The notes beneath the pieces were generated by a model. The model had not been told where the DNA came from and did no database searches. It saw nothing but the letters and a program-made list of their open reading frames with translations. Shown here piece after piece: positions 1 through 5,818 of a stretch of 7,530 nt of DNA (positions within the stretch are counted from its first letter, which is position 1; each line of letters starts with the position of its first letter). The DNA is from Bacteroidota bacterium (GTDB lineage Bacteria; Bacteroidota; Bacteroidia; Bacteroidales; VadinHA17), in contig JAKAXP010000113.1 of assembly GCA_021816545.1 (NCBI GenBank), positions 1 through 7,530 of the forward strand. The letters run 5' to 3'. Made by a program: the position numbers and the translations under genes.

Positions 1-274
1 CCGCAGCCTGAACGCGGGTGCGGGAGACGTTTTCGATCCGTTTGGAGAGGTATTTGTCTATCCGGAGCATCGACTGCCCTGGATCAACGACATACCGGTA
101 GTGCTCATAAAGTTCCTGCTCCTGACTTTCCTGGTCCTGATCCGGTTCCTGCTCCGGTTCCGGCTCCTGGCCTGCATACTGCGCAGGCTCAAAATCTTGT
201 TCTGATTCCTTTTTGTATTCTGGCTCCCGGAACTTACCCTGCTCCCGGGTACCGGAGATCTCCTCTTCTGCCAT
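1..274 (-). CDS. rluD: RluA/RluD-family 23S rRNA pseudouridine synthase, N-terminal part (truncated by window edge)
   Basis: This is the start of a pseudouridine synthase of the RluA/RluD family, which isomerises uridines in large-subunit rRNA. Only the first 91 codons lie in the window; the catalytic domain lies beyond position 1. Residues about 70-91 (LRIDKYLSKRIENVSRTRVQ, then AA) match the beginning of the S4 RNA-binding domain of Bacteroidota RluD, and the preceding ELYEHYRYVVD segment is also typical of that group. Residues 1-54 are an acidic, low-complexity extension dominated by E, Q, P and D, with a run of Q/P-E/D dipeptides at about 36-49. The ATG at 274-272 lies 8 bases after the stop of the T9SS gene, with GGGAG directly against it, which is closer than a normal ribosome-binding site. 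The next in-frame ATG (residue 69) would cut into the conserved region. Family assignment is strong; RluD over another RluA-type paralogue is inferred from the N-terminal resemblance. Confidence 0.85.
   Translation of the reverse strand, partial: MAEEEISGTREQGKFREPEYKKESEQDFEPAQYAGQEPEPEQEPDQDQESQEQELYEHYRYVVDPGQSMLRIDKYLSKRIENVSRTRVQAA
113..175 (-). repeat. Degenerate hexanucleotide repeat encoding a Q/P-E/D dipeptide tract in rluD
   Basis: The DNA here has a loose 6-base periodicity (units such as TTCCTG, CTCCTG, CGGTTC and CGGCTC on the plus strand). Read on the minus strand it encodes alternating Gln/Pro and Glu/Asp at about residues 36-54 of the RluD extension. It stays in frame, so length changes of one unit would add or remove two residues without a frameshift. 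It is coding low-complexity sequence and not a CRISPR or mobile repeat. Confidence 0.6.
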
Positions 275-282
275 CTCCCGGA

Positions 283-2139
283 TCAGTTAACCTTAATTAC
301 CCGAAGAAGTGACAGCGGCCTGCCATCCCTTGACCTGATGACCAGCATGTAAGTGCCGGCTGCAAGGCTGCTGAGATCAGGCCGGTCTGTTTTACCAAGC
401 GACATAACCCTTGCTCCCGAAGCTGAGATCACATCAATCAGGAAGTCGTCAGGTGCCCTGTCAGAAGGTATGAGTGTCACATATCCGTTGGTGGGGTTGG
501 GATACAGTGAGAACATGTCGTTTACAAGGGTGCCGTTGTCAGATGAGGTGGGTGATCCGCTTCCCTTCATTACAGGGCGTATCATAATCACACCGGGAGC
601 CTGGCTCTCCTGCCATTCACCGCTAAGCAGGAAATAATGTCTTCCGGCAGGCGCCGTATTGAGGTCAAGGCCAATATTAAGGTAAGTTTCCGAAGCCTGT
701 CTCCAGCCAATCCAGAAGTAGTCAGTCACCCTCACCGGTTTGTTAAACCGGTATGTCACAAATCCGTTGATATCTCCTGAGGGAGCAGCAATGGGTCCGG
801 TACTGCTGCCCAGCAGGATACCGGGGCTTCCGTTGTCATCAGCCCAGACCATCAAGTCGAATCCGCGCTGGTTGGCATTGTCATATGCATCATTGAAGCA
901 GAAGCTGATTCCGGTAACCGAGTCAGGAAGGAACGATCTGAACCGTAGGGCTGTCATTGCATTGCGTGAGCCCTGGCCATTGATTCCGTAGCCTGCTTCT
1001 GCCGTACCATCGTCAATAGCGAAATAGTCAGAGAACCGCTGGATATATTTAAGGGTATCATTCTGCTTCGGGTCGAAGTCGTCAGTGATAAGGGAAACTG
1101 TCACCAGGAACTGAGCCGTATCTGCAGGAGATGACGAATTATAGGTATACAGCAGCGGGGCTTCGTATTTTACGTCTGTCAGCGGGTCGGTGTTGGAGGC
1201 TCCTGCGTCGAATTCGCGCACTACCGCACCGGTTGACATGTCTGTTATCCTGATATGTCTTGTGACGTTTCGGATGATAGTGTCATTGTTCCTGTAGGTT
1301 ACCGGCACCACAGGGCTCATGGCTGAGAGATATGCCTGCCTGAAATGCCTCCATGGGATCGCTTCATATTCCTTCACAAGTGATCTCTGCGGAAGGGTAA
1401 GAGCAACGTCGTGGATTACGGTGTCATGTACTGAACGCCCTTTATCTAGAAGCACATGGTCAATATTCCACTGGTCGGCATTCGTTGCCCGTGACGGATC
1501 AGAGACAACACCTGAAAGCGAGGCATAGGAAGTGAATCTGAACCGGAAGCCGTTCACCAGGTATCTGGGGTCCGTTATCGGGACAATCACATTGACGAAA
1601 CCGGCAGTCTTCTTACCGGTGGCACGCCATATGCTGTACCATTTCTCCTCACCCGGAGCCCAGAAGTTAAGGGTCAGACTGTCATCGGCCTCCGGCAGGT
1701 CAGCAATGCCTCCAGCCTCATACAGGAAGCTGATAAACAGGCTGTCGGAGGGGAGGTATGCCAGGTTGATTGTTCGTGAGGTGAGGTGGTCAGCCTCAAA
1801 CACTGTCTGTGATGCCCCGGTATGCAGGTATCCCCTTTCGTCAAGGCAGTCGAAGGTGGCGATACCGGCCGATGGCTGTTTGACTGAGAATGTGTTATTT
1901 ACAAAAACCTGCAGGTCAGTCCACCTGGCTGTTGAAGGCCAGATGCTGTCACCGGAAAAGTCATCGCTGAAGGGAAGCGAAACAGGTTCTTCAGCAGTGG
2001 CGCCTTTAAGTACCGGAGTTGACGGACGGGCTGACTCAATCAGCCTGTTCCGCACCAGCCCGGTAATGACCTCCTGCGCAGATGCGTTGACAGTGAGCAG
2101 TGCGAAGAGCAGGAGATATATGACCCGGGCATGTCTCAT
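283..2139 (-). CDS. Secreted protein with T9SS type A C-terminal sorting domain
   Basis: This is a 618-residue exported protein of unknown function. Residues 1-21 form a signal peptide (basic MRHAR start, hydrophobic core, cleavage expected after NASA). The C-terminus from about 544, beginning with LYPNPTNG and ending in GTYMLVI...VIKVN, has the layout of the type IX secretion type A sorting domain, which directs proteins across the outer membrane for release or surface attachment. A short polar linker (about 527-541) precedes it. Residues about 55-232 start with PFSDDFSG and include RFRFTSY and DQWNIDHV; they look like a beta-sandwich module common in Bacteroidota secreted proteins. Residues about 371-525, starting YFAIDDGTAEAGYG, look like a second beta-rich module. 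I see no catalytic motif, so a structural or binding role is more likely than an enzymatic one, but that is inference. The start lies 2 bases after the PASTA stop, which implies coupled expression. Confidence 0.85.
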   Translation of the reverse strand: MRHARVIYLLLFALLTVNASAQEVITGLVRNRLIESARPSTPVLKGATAEEPVSLPFSDDFSGDSIWPSTARWTDLQVFVNNTFSVKQPSAGIATFDCLDERGYLHTGASQTVFEADHLTSRTINLAYLPSDSLFISFLYEAGGIADLPEADDSLTLNFWAPGEEKWYSIWRATGKKTAGFVNVIVPITDPRYLVNGFRFRFTSYASLSGVVSDPSRATNADQWNIDHVLLDKGRSVHDTVIHDVALTLPQRSLVKEYEAIPWRHFRQAYLSAMSPVVPVTYRNNDTIIRNVTRHIRITDMSTGAVVREFDAGASNTDPLTDVKYEAPLLYTYNSSSPADTAQFLVTVSLITDDFDPKQNDTLKYIQRFSDYFAIDDGTAEAGYGINGQGSRNAMTALRFRSFLPDSVTGISFCFNDAYDNANQRGFDLMVWADDNGSPGILLGSSTGPIAAPSGDINGFVTYRFNKPVRVTDYFWIGWRQASETYLNIGLDLNTAPAGRHYFLLSGEWQESQAPGVIMIRPVMKGSGSPTSSDNGTLVNDMFSLYPNPTNGYVTLIPSDRAPDDFLIDVISASGARVMSLGKTDRPDLSSLAAGTYMLVIRSRDGRPLSLLRVIKVN

Positions 2140-2141
2140 TG

Positions 2142-2999
2142 TCAGCGTGTAAGGTCTTTGTCAGGTTCCCCAATCTCACCTTCAGATGCTATCGTATCTG
2201 TGCTGATTGTGTCTGAAGGCATCCTGAGGCTGTCGGTTGTCAGCCAGATATATACGGCTGATCCGAGCTGAACCGAGGCTTCACTGCGGTATTCCGGGTT
2301 CTGTTTGAAGACAAAGGCATTCAGGGAGTCCTCTCCTGTCAGTACTGTGGCATCAAAGACATAGGCACCCAGGTTCAGGGATGCACCAAGGATCTCATTT
2401 CGGGCCTCATCAAGGGTGAGGCCGGTGAGTCTGGGAAGGGTTGTACGCTGGCTGCTCAGCCCGCGACCAAGGACCAGGTCAACCACCATCCCTTTCTGGA
2501 CAGAGTCACCGGGAGCCACCTCGCGGCCGTGAATTGTCTGTTTCAGTACGAAGTCGACCGTCAGGTCAGGGACATAATTGAGCTGTCCGATCTGCAATCC
2601 GGCTGTTTCTATTATTGAGAGAGCCTGGCGCCGTGGTAGTCCGACGAGGTCAGGAACAGCTACCATCTCCGGATTAAAAGCGTTTATGGTGGCCTGGATT
2701 GTCCGTCCCTTCTTGACCCTGTGTCCCGGGAGCGGTGTCTGTTCAGCCACGCATCCGCGAGGTACAACAGTGGTGTACACAGAGTCAATTATCTGCAGCT
2801 TCATCCTGTTCTTGCCGGCAACATGTTCTGCTTCCCTGATTGTCAGACCCCTTATTTCCGGGGTAGGTCTCGACTGTCCGTGGCGGGTATAGATATTGAG
2901 CCAGATAATAAGAACCAGAATGATGCCAACGCCTATGACCATTGCAAGGCCCAGCTGTTTCCAGAAGACCCGGCTCTTGAAAAATTCCTTGACGCTCAT
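2142..2999 (-). CDS. Membrane-anchored protein with three PASTA domains
   Basis: This 285-residue protein has a short basic N-terminus, one transmembrane segment at about 16-36 and an extracytoplasmic part made of three PASTA-like repeats at about 44-107, 113-178 and 186-255. Each repeat begins with a P-x-(I/L)-x-G-(L/M)-type motif followed by an EA or QA helix (for example VPDLVGLPRRQA and LPRLTGLTLDEA) and ends near a G-x-x-V or I-x-L-x strand. The tail (256-285) is acidic and rich in Ser/Thr. PASTA domains in other proteins bind muropeptides or peptidoglycan, usually attached to Ser/Thr kinases or penicillin-binding proteins; here there is no kinase or transpeptidase domain, as is usual for this Bacteroidota family. 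It is first in a unit with the T9SS protein and rluD, behind a TAnnTTTG promoter-like box. A cell-wall-related role is plausible but not shown. Confidence 0.85.
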   Translation of the reverse strand: MSVKEFFKSRVFWKQLGLAMVIGVGIILVLIIWLNIYTRHGQSRPTPEIRGLTIREAEHVAGKNRMKLQIIDSVYTTVVPRGCVAEQTPLPGHRVKKGRTIQATINAFNPEMVAVPDLVGLPRRQALSIIETAGLQIGQLNYVPDLTVDFVLKQTIHGREVAPGDSVQKGMVVDLVLGRGLSSQRTTLPRLTGLTLDEARNEILGASLNLGAYVFDATVLTGEDSLNAFVFKQNPEYRSEASVQLGSAVYIWLTTDSLRMPSDTISTDTIASEGEIGEPDKDLTR

Positions 3000-3033
3000 C
3001 GTGTGATGAAGTATTAGATTATTAACGGTGCCT

Positions 3034-3041
3034 CAAAGATA
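3034..3041 (-). promoter_or_regulatory. Bacteroidota -7 promoter box for the PASTA-T9SS-rluD unit
   Basis: The minus strand reads TATCTTTG, an exact match to the Bacteroidota -7 consensus TAnnTTTG. It lies about 35 bases upstream of the PASTA start, in the 70-base gap after mqnE. No convincing -33 TTTG element is visible at the expected spacing. No terminator hairpin is visible after mqnE, so read-through from mqnE may also occur. Confidence 0.55.
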
Positions 3042-3069
3042 AAAATTATATCGCGGGAATGAGGGTTTT

Positions 3070-4179
3070 CTACCACTCCTTCACGGTGCGGTAGTTGGTG
3101 TCGCGCTCCACGGCCCTGAATCCGGCAGACCGTATCATGGCAACCAGTTCAGCGGTTGAAAGCGCCGGCCTTTCGTCCTCTGCACCTGCCATAGAGTATA
3201 TTTTAGTTGTGTCATCAATTGTTCCGTCAAGGTCATCTGCGCCGAAGGCGAGGCTCATGAGTGCGCTGTTCCTGCCGATCGCCGGCCAGTATGCCTTGAT
3301 ATGACTGAAGTTATCGAGGAAGATCCGTGAGAGGGCGTAATTGCGCATGTCTTCTGTCACCGGTACCTCGACAATATTTGACATGCGGTTGTTTTCACGC
3401 CTGAACTTGAGAGGGATGAAGGCATTGAACCCGCCTGTTCGGTCCTGCAGGTCCCTGAGCCGCAGCATATGGTCAATTCGCTGTGCAGGACTCTCGGCGT
3501 GGCCGTAGAGCATTGTGGCATTGGAACTCAGTCCGAGATTATGGGCAGCCTCATGGATGGCTAGGTATGTTTCAGCATCAGCCTTTTCGGGACATATCCT
3601 TCGCCGGAGTTCAGGGTCGAAGATCTCCGCACCTCCGCCGGGGATGGAGTCGAGGCCATGCTCATGAAGCAGTCTGATTCCTTCGGTATATGACATCCCT
3701 GCCTCCTTTATCATATAGTCGAGCTCCACAGCCGAATAGGCCTTGATGCTGATGTCAGGACGGGCTTTCCTGATTGAGGAGAGTATCTTCGCATAATAAT
3801 AAATGTCTCGCGATGGATGGACACCACCGGTTATGTGGACCTCGGTTACGGGCACGCCGTCAAAACGCCTTATGATATTCAGAATCTCATTTTCAGTCAG
3901 TTCCCAGCTTTCCGGATCACCTTCGGCCTTATGGTAGGAGCAGAACCTGCAGTTAAAGACGCAGATATTTGTAGGCTCGATGTGAAAATTCCTGTTGAAG
4001 AAGACAGCATCACCGCTTTTTTTCCTCTTGACTGTGGTTGCCAGCAGTGCCATCAGTGACAGGTCTGCCTTTCTGTAAAGGATGAGCGCTTCGGCAGAGG
4101 TAAGCCGTCTTCCGTCTGTCACAGCTTCGGCTATGCCCTTTAATTCGGAATCAGCAATATTGATTATCAGGTCTTTCAT
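3070..4179 (-). CDS. mqnE: Aminofutalosine synthase (radical SAM), menaquinone biosynthesis
   Basis: This 369-residue protein is a radical SAM enzyme. The CxxxCxxC motif that holds the 4Fe-4S cluster is at C73, C77 and C80, in the context HIEPTNICVFNCRFCSY. Other family hallmarks are EVHITGGVHP (about 113-122), the GGGAEIFDPELRRRICPEK block (about 182-200), SNATMLYGH and AYWPAIGR. MqnE couples 3-[(1-carboxyvinyl)oxy]benzoate to the adenosyl group of SAM to give aminofutalosine, an early step of the futalosine route to menaquinone. The related enzymes MqnC and CofH share the fold; the GGGAEIFDPE and ICPEK context and the full length agree best with Bacteroidota MqnE. It stands alone, between the rpmH terminator and the PASTA unit, and no other mqn gene is in the window. 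The ATG start gives the expected length and precedes the conserved core by about 60 residues. Confidence 0.88.
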   Translation of the reverse strand: MKDLIINIADSELKGIAEAVTDGRRLTSAEALILYRKADLSLMALLATTVKRKKSGDAVFFNRNFHIEPTNICVFNCRFCSYHKAEGDPESWELTENEILNIIRRFDGVPVTEVHITGGVHPSRDIYYYAKILSSIRKARPDISIKAYSAVELDYMIKEAGMSYTEGIRLLHEHGLDSIPGGGAEIFDPELRRRICPEKADAETYLAIHEAAHNLGLSSNATMLYGHAESPAQRIDHMLRLRDLQDRTGGFNAFIPLKFRRENNRMSNIVEVPVTEDMRNYALSRIFLDNFSHIKAYWPAIGRNSALMSLAFGADDLDGTIDDTTKIYSMAGAEDERPALSTAELVAMIRSAGFRAVERDTNYRTVKEW

Positions 4180-4180
4180 T

Positions 4181-4202
4181 CTGTAAAATTCACTGTAAAA
4201 TT
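4181..4202. repeat. Two direct copies of CTGTAAAATT in the mqnE leader
   Basis: CTGTAAAATT occurs at 4181-4190 and again at 4193-4202 with 2 bases between, a 12-base period that is slightly over one helical turn. On the coding strand this reads AATTTTACAG twice, just ahead of the mqnE ATG at 4179. It could be a binding site or a chance AT-rich duplication; function is unknown. Confidence 0.55.
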
Positions 4203-4209
4203 AAATCTA
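4202..4209 (-). promoter_or_regulatory. Weak candidate -7 box for mqnE
   Basis: The minus strand reads TAGATTTA, seven of eight positions of TAnnTTTG (final G replaced by A), about 23 bases upstream of the mqnE ATG. A T-run from the rpmH terminator lies about 20 bases further upstream where a -33 element would be. Because the terminator isolates mqnE from rpmH, a promoter is expected somewhere in 4180-4225, and this is the best match. Confidence 0.3.
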
Positions 4210-4226
4210 TGAGCCATTACAGAAAT

Positions 4227-4257
4227 AAAAAACCGTCTTAATTGTTCATCAAGACGG
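4227..4257 (-). terminator. Intrinsic terminator of rpmH
   Basis: On the minus strand, 25 bases downstream of the rpmH stop, CCGTCTTGAT pairs with ATTAAGACGG around the 5-base loop GAACA, giving a 10-bp stem with one G-U pair. Six T residues follow directly (4232-4227). This is a textbook rho-independent terminator and marks the end of the rpmH transcript before mqnE. Confidence 0.88.
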
Positions 4258-4282
4258 CAATTATTTATTGTCGGTCAGCCTG

Positions 4283-4441
4283 TCAGTCCTTGTGGCCCAG
4301 CTCGTCTGAAACGGTGAGTTTCTTTCTGCCCTTGGCCCTGCGAGCGGCAAGAACGCGTTTGCCGTTGGGAGTTGACATTCTCTTCCGGAAGCCGTGAGTG
4401 TTTGTCCTTTTCTTTCTCGATGGCTGAAATGTCCTTTTCAT
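4283..4441 (-). CDS. rpmH: 50S ribosomal protein L34
   Basis: This small gene encodes a 52-residue, strongly basic protein beginning MKRTFQPSRKKRTNTHGFRK and continuing with RMSTPNGKRVLAARRAKGRK, the conserved L34 sequence almost from end to end. L34 is a component of the large ribosomal subunit. The C-terminal tail KLTVSDELGHKD extends a few residues past the bacterial core, as is usual in Bacteroidota. The ATG at 4441-4439 is fixed by the universally conserved MKRT(F/Y)QPS start. The gene has its own TAnnTTTG promoter-like box about 44 bases upstream and a strong terminator downstream, so it appears to be a single-gene transcript, although read-through from rsmG is possible. No rnpA gene follows it, unlike the classical rpmH-rnpA arrangement. 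Confidence 0.97.
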   Translation of the reverse strand: MKRTFQPSRKKRTNTHGFRKRMSTPNGKRVLAARRAKGRKKLTVSDELGHKD

Positions 4442-4484
4442 CTGATGTTATATTTCGTTGTTTACTATCCGGTTTTTAAGACTG

Positions 4485-4492
4485 CAAAGGTA
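4485..4492 (-). promoter_or_regulatory. Bacteroidota -7 promoter box for rpmH
   Basis: The minus strand reads TACCTTTG, an exact TAnnTTTG match, 43 bases upstream of the rpmH ATG. A T-rich stretch (CTTCTTTTTT) lies about 13-22 bases upstream of it in place of a clear -33 TTTG. The remaining DNA back to rsmG (about 4500-4598) is non-coding and shows only A/T runs, a G-rich patch near 4513-4522 and a weak GC hairpin. Confidence 0.6.
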
Positions 4493-4598
4493 GTCATTTT
4501 TTGTAAAAAAGAAGGGTGGGGGATATTTTTTTTGCTTTTTGACTGGCGGAAGGTGCGTAAGATGAATGATTCAGCCGGCGGAGGGGCTGTTTTTGCAG

Positions 4599-5222
4599 TC
4601 AATACGGGAGGTATACTATCTTTTTGGTTTCAAAGAACGGCTCCTCGAACCAGTCGCTAACAGACTTAACCTCTGCAGCACCCCTGAAAGAACTGAGTTC
4701 ATTCTCCAGGTCGCCTCCCTTGAGCAGGATCCAGCCGTTTTTTATTTCATTGAATGACCGCGGAGAAACCAGGTGCCTCGTCAGCCTTACGAACTGTTCC
4801 GATTCTGTCACCGCCCTGCCGATCACAAAATCGTATTTACCCTTCAGACTTTCAGCCCTTGCAGTAACAGCTGTGATGTTAACCAGGCCTGCTTCGGCGG
4901 CAATTTCCGAAGCCACCTTTATTTTTTTGGCTATTGAATCAACAAGGGTGAACTTCACTTCGGGGAAAATAATGGCCAGGGGTATTCCCGGCAAACCCCC
5001 GCCGGTACCGACATCAATGACACTGGTTCCCGGCTTGAAGCTGATGAACCGCGCAATTGCAAGTGAATGAAGAAGATGGTTTACCTCAAAATTTTCAATG
5101 TCCTTCCGGGAAACGACATTGATTTTTTCATTCCACCCGCTGTAAAGGGAGGGCAGCAGTGAGAACTGCCGGCGCTGGATAGGAGTAAGAAGCGGGAAGT
5201 ATTTTTCGGCTGTTGTGGTCAA
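4599..5222 (-). CDS. rsmG: 16S rRNA (guanine-527-N7)-methyltransferase RsmG
   Basis: This 207-residue protein is RsmG (GidB), the SAM-dependent enzyme that methylates N7 of G527 in 16S rRNA. The SAM-binding motif VIDVGTGGGLPGIPLAI is at about 68-84, followed by the acidic strand end LVDS (93-96) with KK at 99-100, and ARAES and DFVIGRAV (about 121-138), all characteristic of the family. The N-terminal segment LYSGWNEKINVVSRKDI is also typical. Length is normal. The only reasonable start is TTG at 5222-5220, which shares 4 bases with the TGA stop of the sigma factor gene; no in-frame ATG lies close upstream, and the next residues (TTTAEKYFPLLTP) fit the usual family N-terminus. It is last in the glycosyltransferase-sigma-rsmG unit. 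Confidence 0.95.
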   Translation of the reverse strand: MTTTAEKYFPLLTPIQRRQFSLLPSLYSGWNEKINVVSRKDIENFEVNHLLHSLAIARFISFKPGTSVIDVGTGGGLPGIPLAIIFPEVKFTLVDSIAKKIKVASEIAAEAGLVNITAVTARAESLKGKYDFVIGRAVTESEQFVRLTRHLVSPRSFNEIKNGWILLKGGDLENELSSFRGAAEVKSVSDWFEEPFFETKKIVYLPY

Positions 5223-5818
5223 ATACCGCTGGATTTGCTCTGGACCATATTCAGTATGAGTACTTTCGCCCTGAAGAGCCTCGCTTTCACCGTGCCAATC
5301 GGCAGGCTGAGTTCGCTGGCGATCTCCTCATAGGAGTAATCCTCGAAGTAACGGAGTTCAATCAGGCGGCGGTAACGGGGCTTGAGGGTCTTGACGATCC
5401 TGTTGAGTGAGGCGGCTGTCTCCCTGTTTATCATCAGTTCGTCAGGGGCTATCATGTCAGATGCCACTGTGGCCTCAACCTCATCCTCCTCGCCCTCATC
5501 CTGGTCAAATGGCCTGGGACTCTGACTCTTGCGCCTCATGAAGTCGATGCAGTTGTTTGTTGCAATTCTGAACAGCCAGGTACTGAAGGCGTGAGACGGG
5601 ACGTATTTAGCCAGGTTATGGAAGGCCTTTCCGAATGCTTCAATCGTAAGGTCTTCTGCATCGGAAGGGTTGCTTACCATTCTCAGCATTACATAGTAGA
5701 CAGAGTCACGGTACCTGTTAAGCAGTTCGGCGTATGCCCTGCTGTCACCGGTAAGGGCACGGTCTATGACCTTGAGGTCATACTGCGCTTTGTCCGATAG
5801 GCCGGTTTCTACTTCCAT
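5219..5818 (-). CDS. ECF-type RNA polymerase sigma factor
   Basis: This 199-residue protein is a sigma-70 family factor of the extracytoplasmic-function type, holding only regions 2 and 4. Region 2 spans about 24-97: DAEDLTIEAFGKAF is the core-binding part and STWLFRIATNNCIDFMRRK covers the -10-melting and -10-recognition parts. An acidic linker (about 105-127, DQDEGEEDEVEA) separates it from region 4 (about 132-190), which contains LKPRYRRLIELRYFEDYSYE and the helix-turn-helix EEIASELSLPIGTVKARLFR that would contact the -35 region. It overlaps the end of the glycosyltransferase by 10 bases and the start of rsmG by 4, so all three should be cotranscribed and translationally coupled. No anti-sigma gene is adjacent. 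Its regulon cannot be read from this sequence; the target promoters and the inducing signal are unknown. Confidence 0.92.
   Translation of the reverse strand: MEVETGLSDKAQYDLKVIDRALTGDSRAYAELLNRYRDSVYYVMLRMVSNPSDAEDLTIEAFGKAFHNLAKYVPSHAFSTWLFRIATNNCIDFMRRKSQSPRPFDQDEGEEDEVEATVASDMIAPDELMINRETAASLNRIVKTLKPRYRRLIELRYFEDYSYEEIASELSLPIGTVKARLFRAKVLILNMVQSKSSGI

Noticed and set aside
113..175. Short repeated units near the left edge as a possible CRISPR or tandem regulatory array
   Set aside because: The units are 6 bases, degenerate, without spacers and in frame with RluD, so they are low-complexity coding sequence.
1532..2152. A 206-codon open frame on the plus strand opposite the T9SS gene
   Set aside because: It lies opposite a gene with a signal peptide and sorting domain, has no recognisable motif and looks like a composition shadow.
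4225..4257. The rpmH terminator acting in both directions
   Set aside because: On the plus strand the stem is followed only by CAATTATTTATTG, not a T-run, and no plus-strand gene ends there.
4572..4589. GC-rich hairpin (CAGCC paired with GGCTG) after the rsmG stop as a terminator
   Set aside because: The stem is only 5 bp with an 8-base loop and no T-run follows on the minus strand, so intrinsic termination is not supported.
4624..5070. A 148-codon open frame on the plus strand opposite rsmG
   Set aside because: It is fully antisense to conserved RsmG motifs and its translation resembles no family I recognise.
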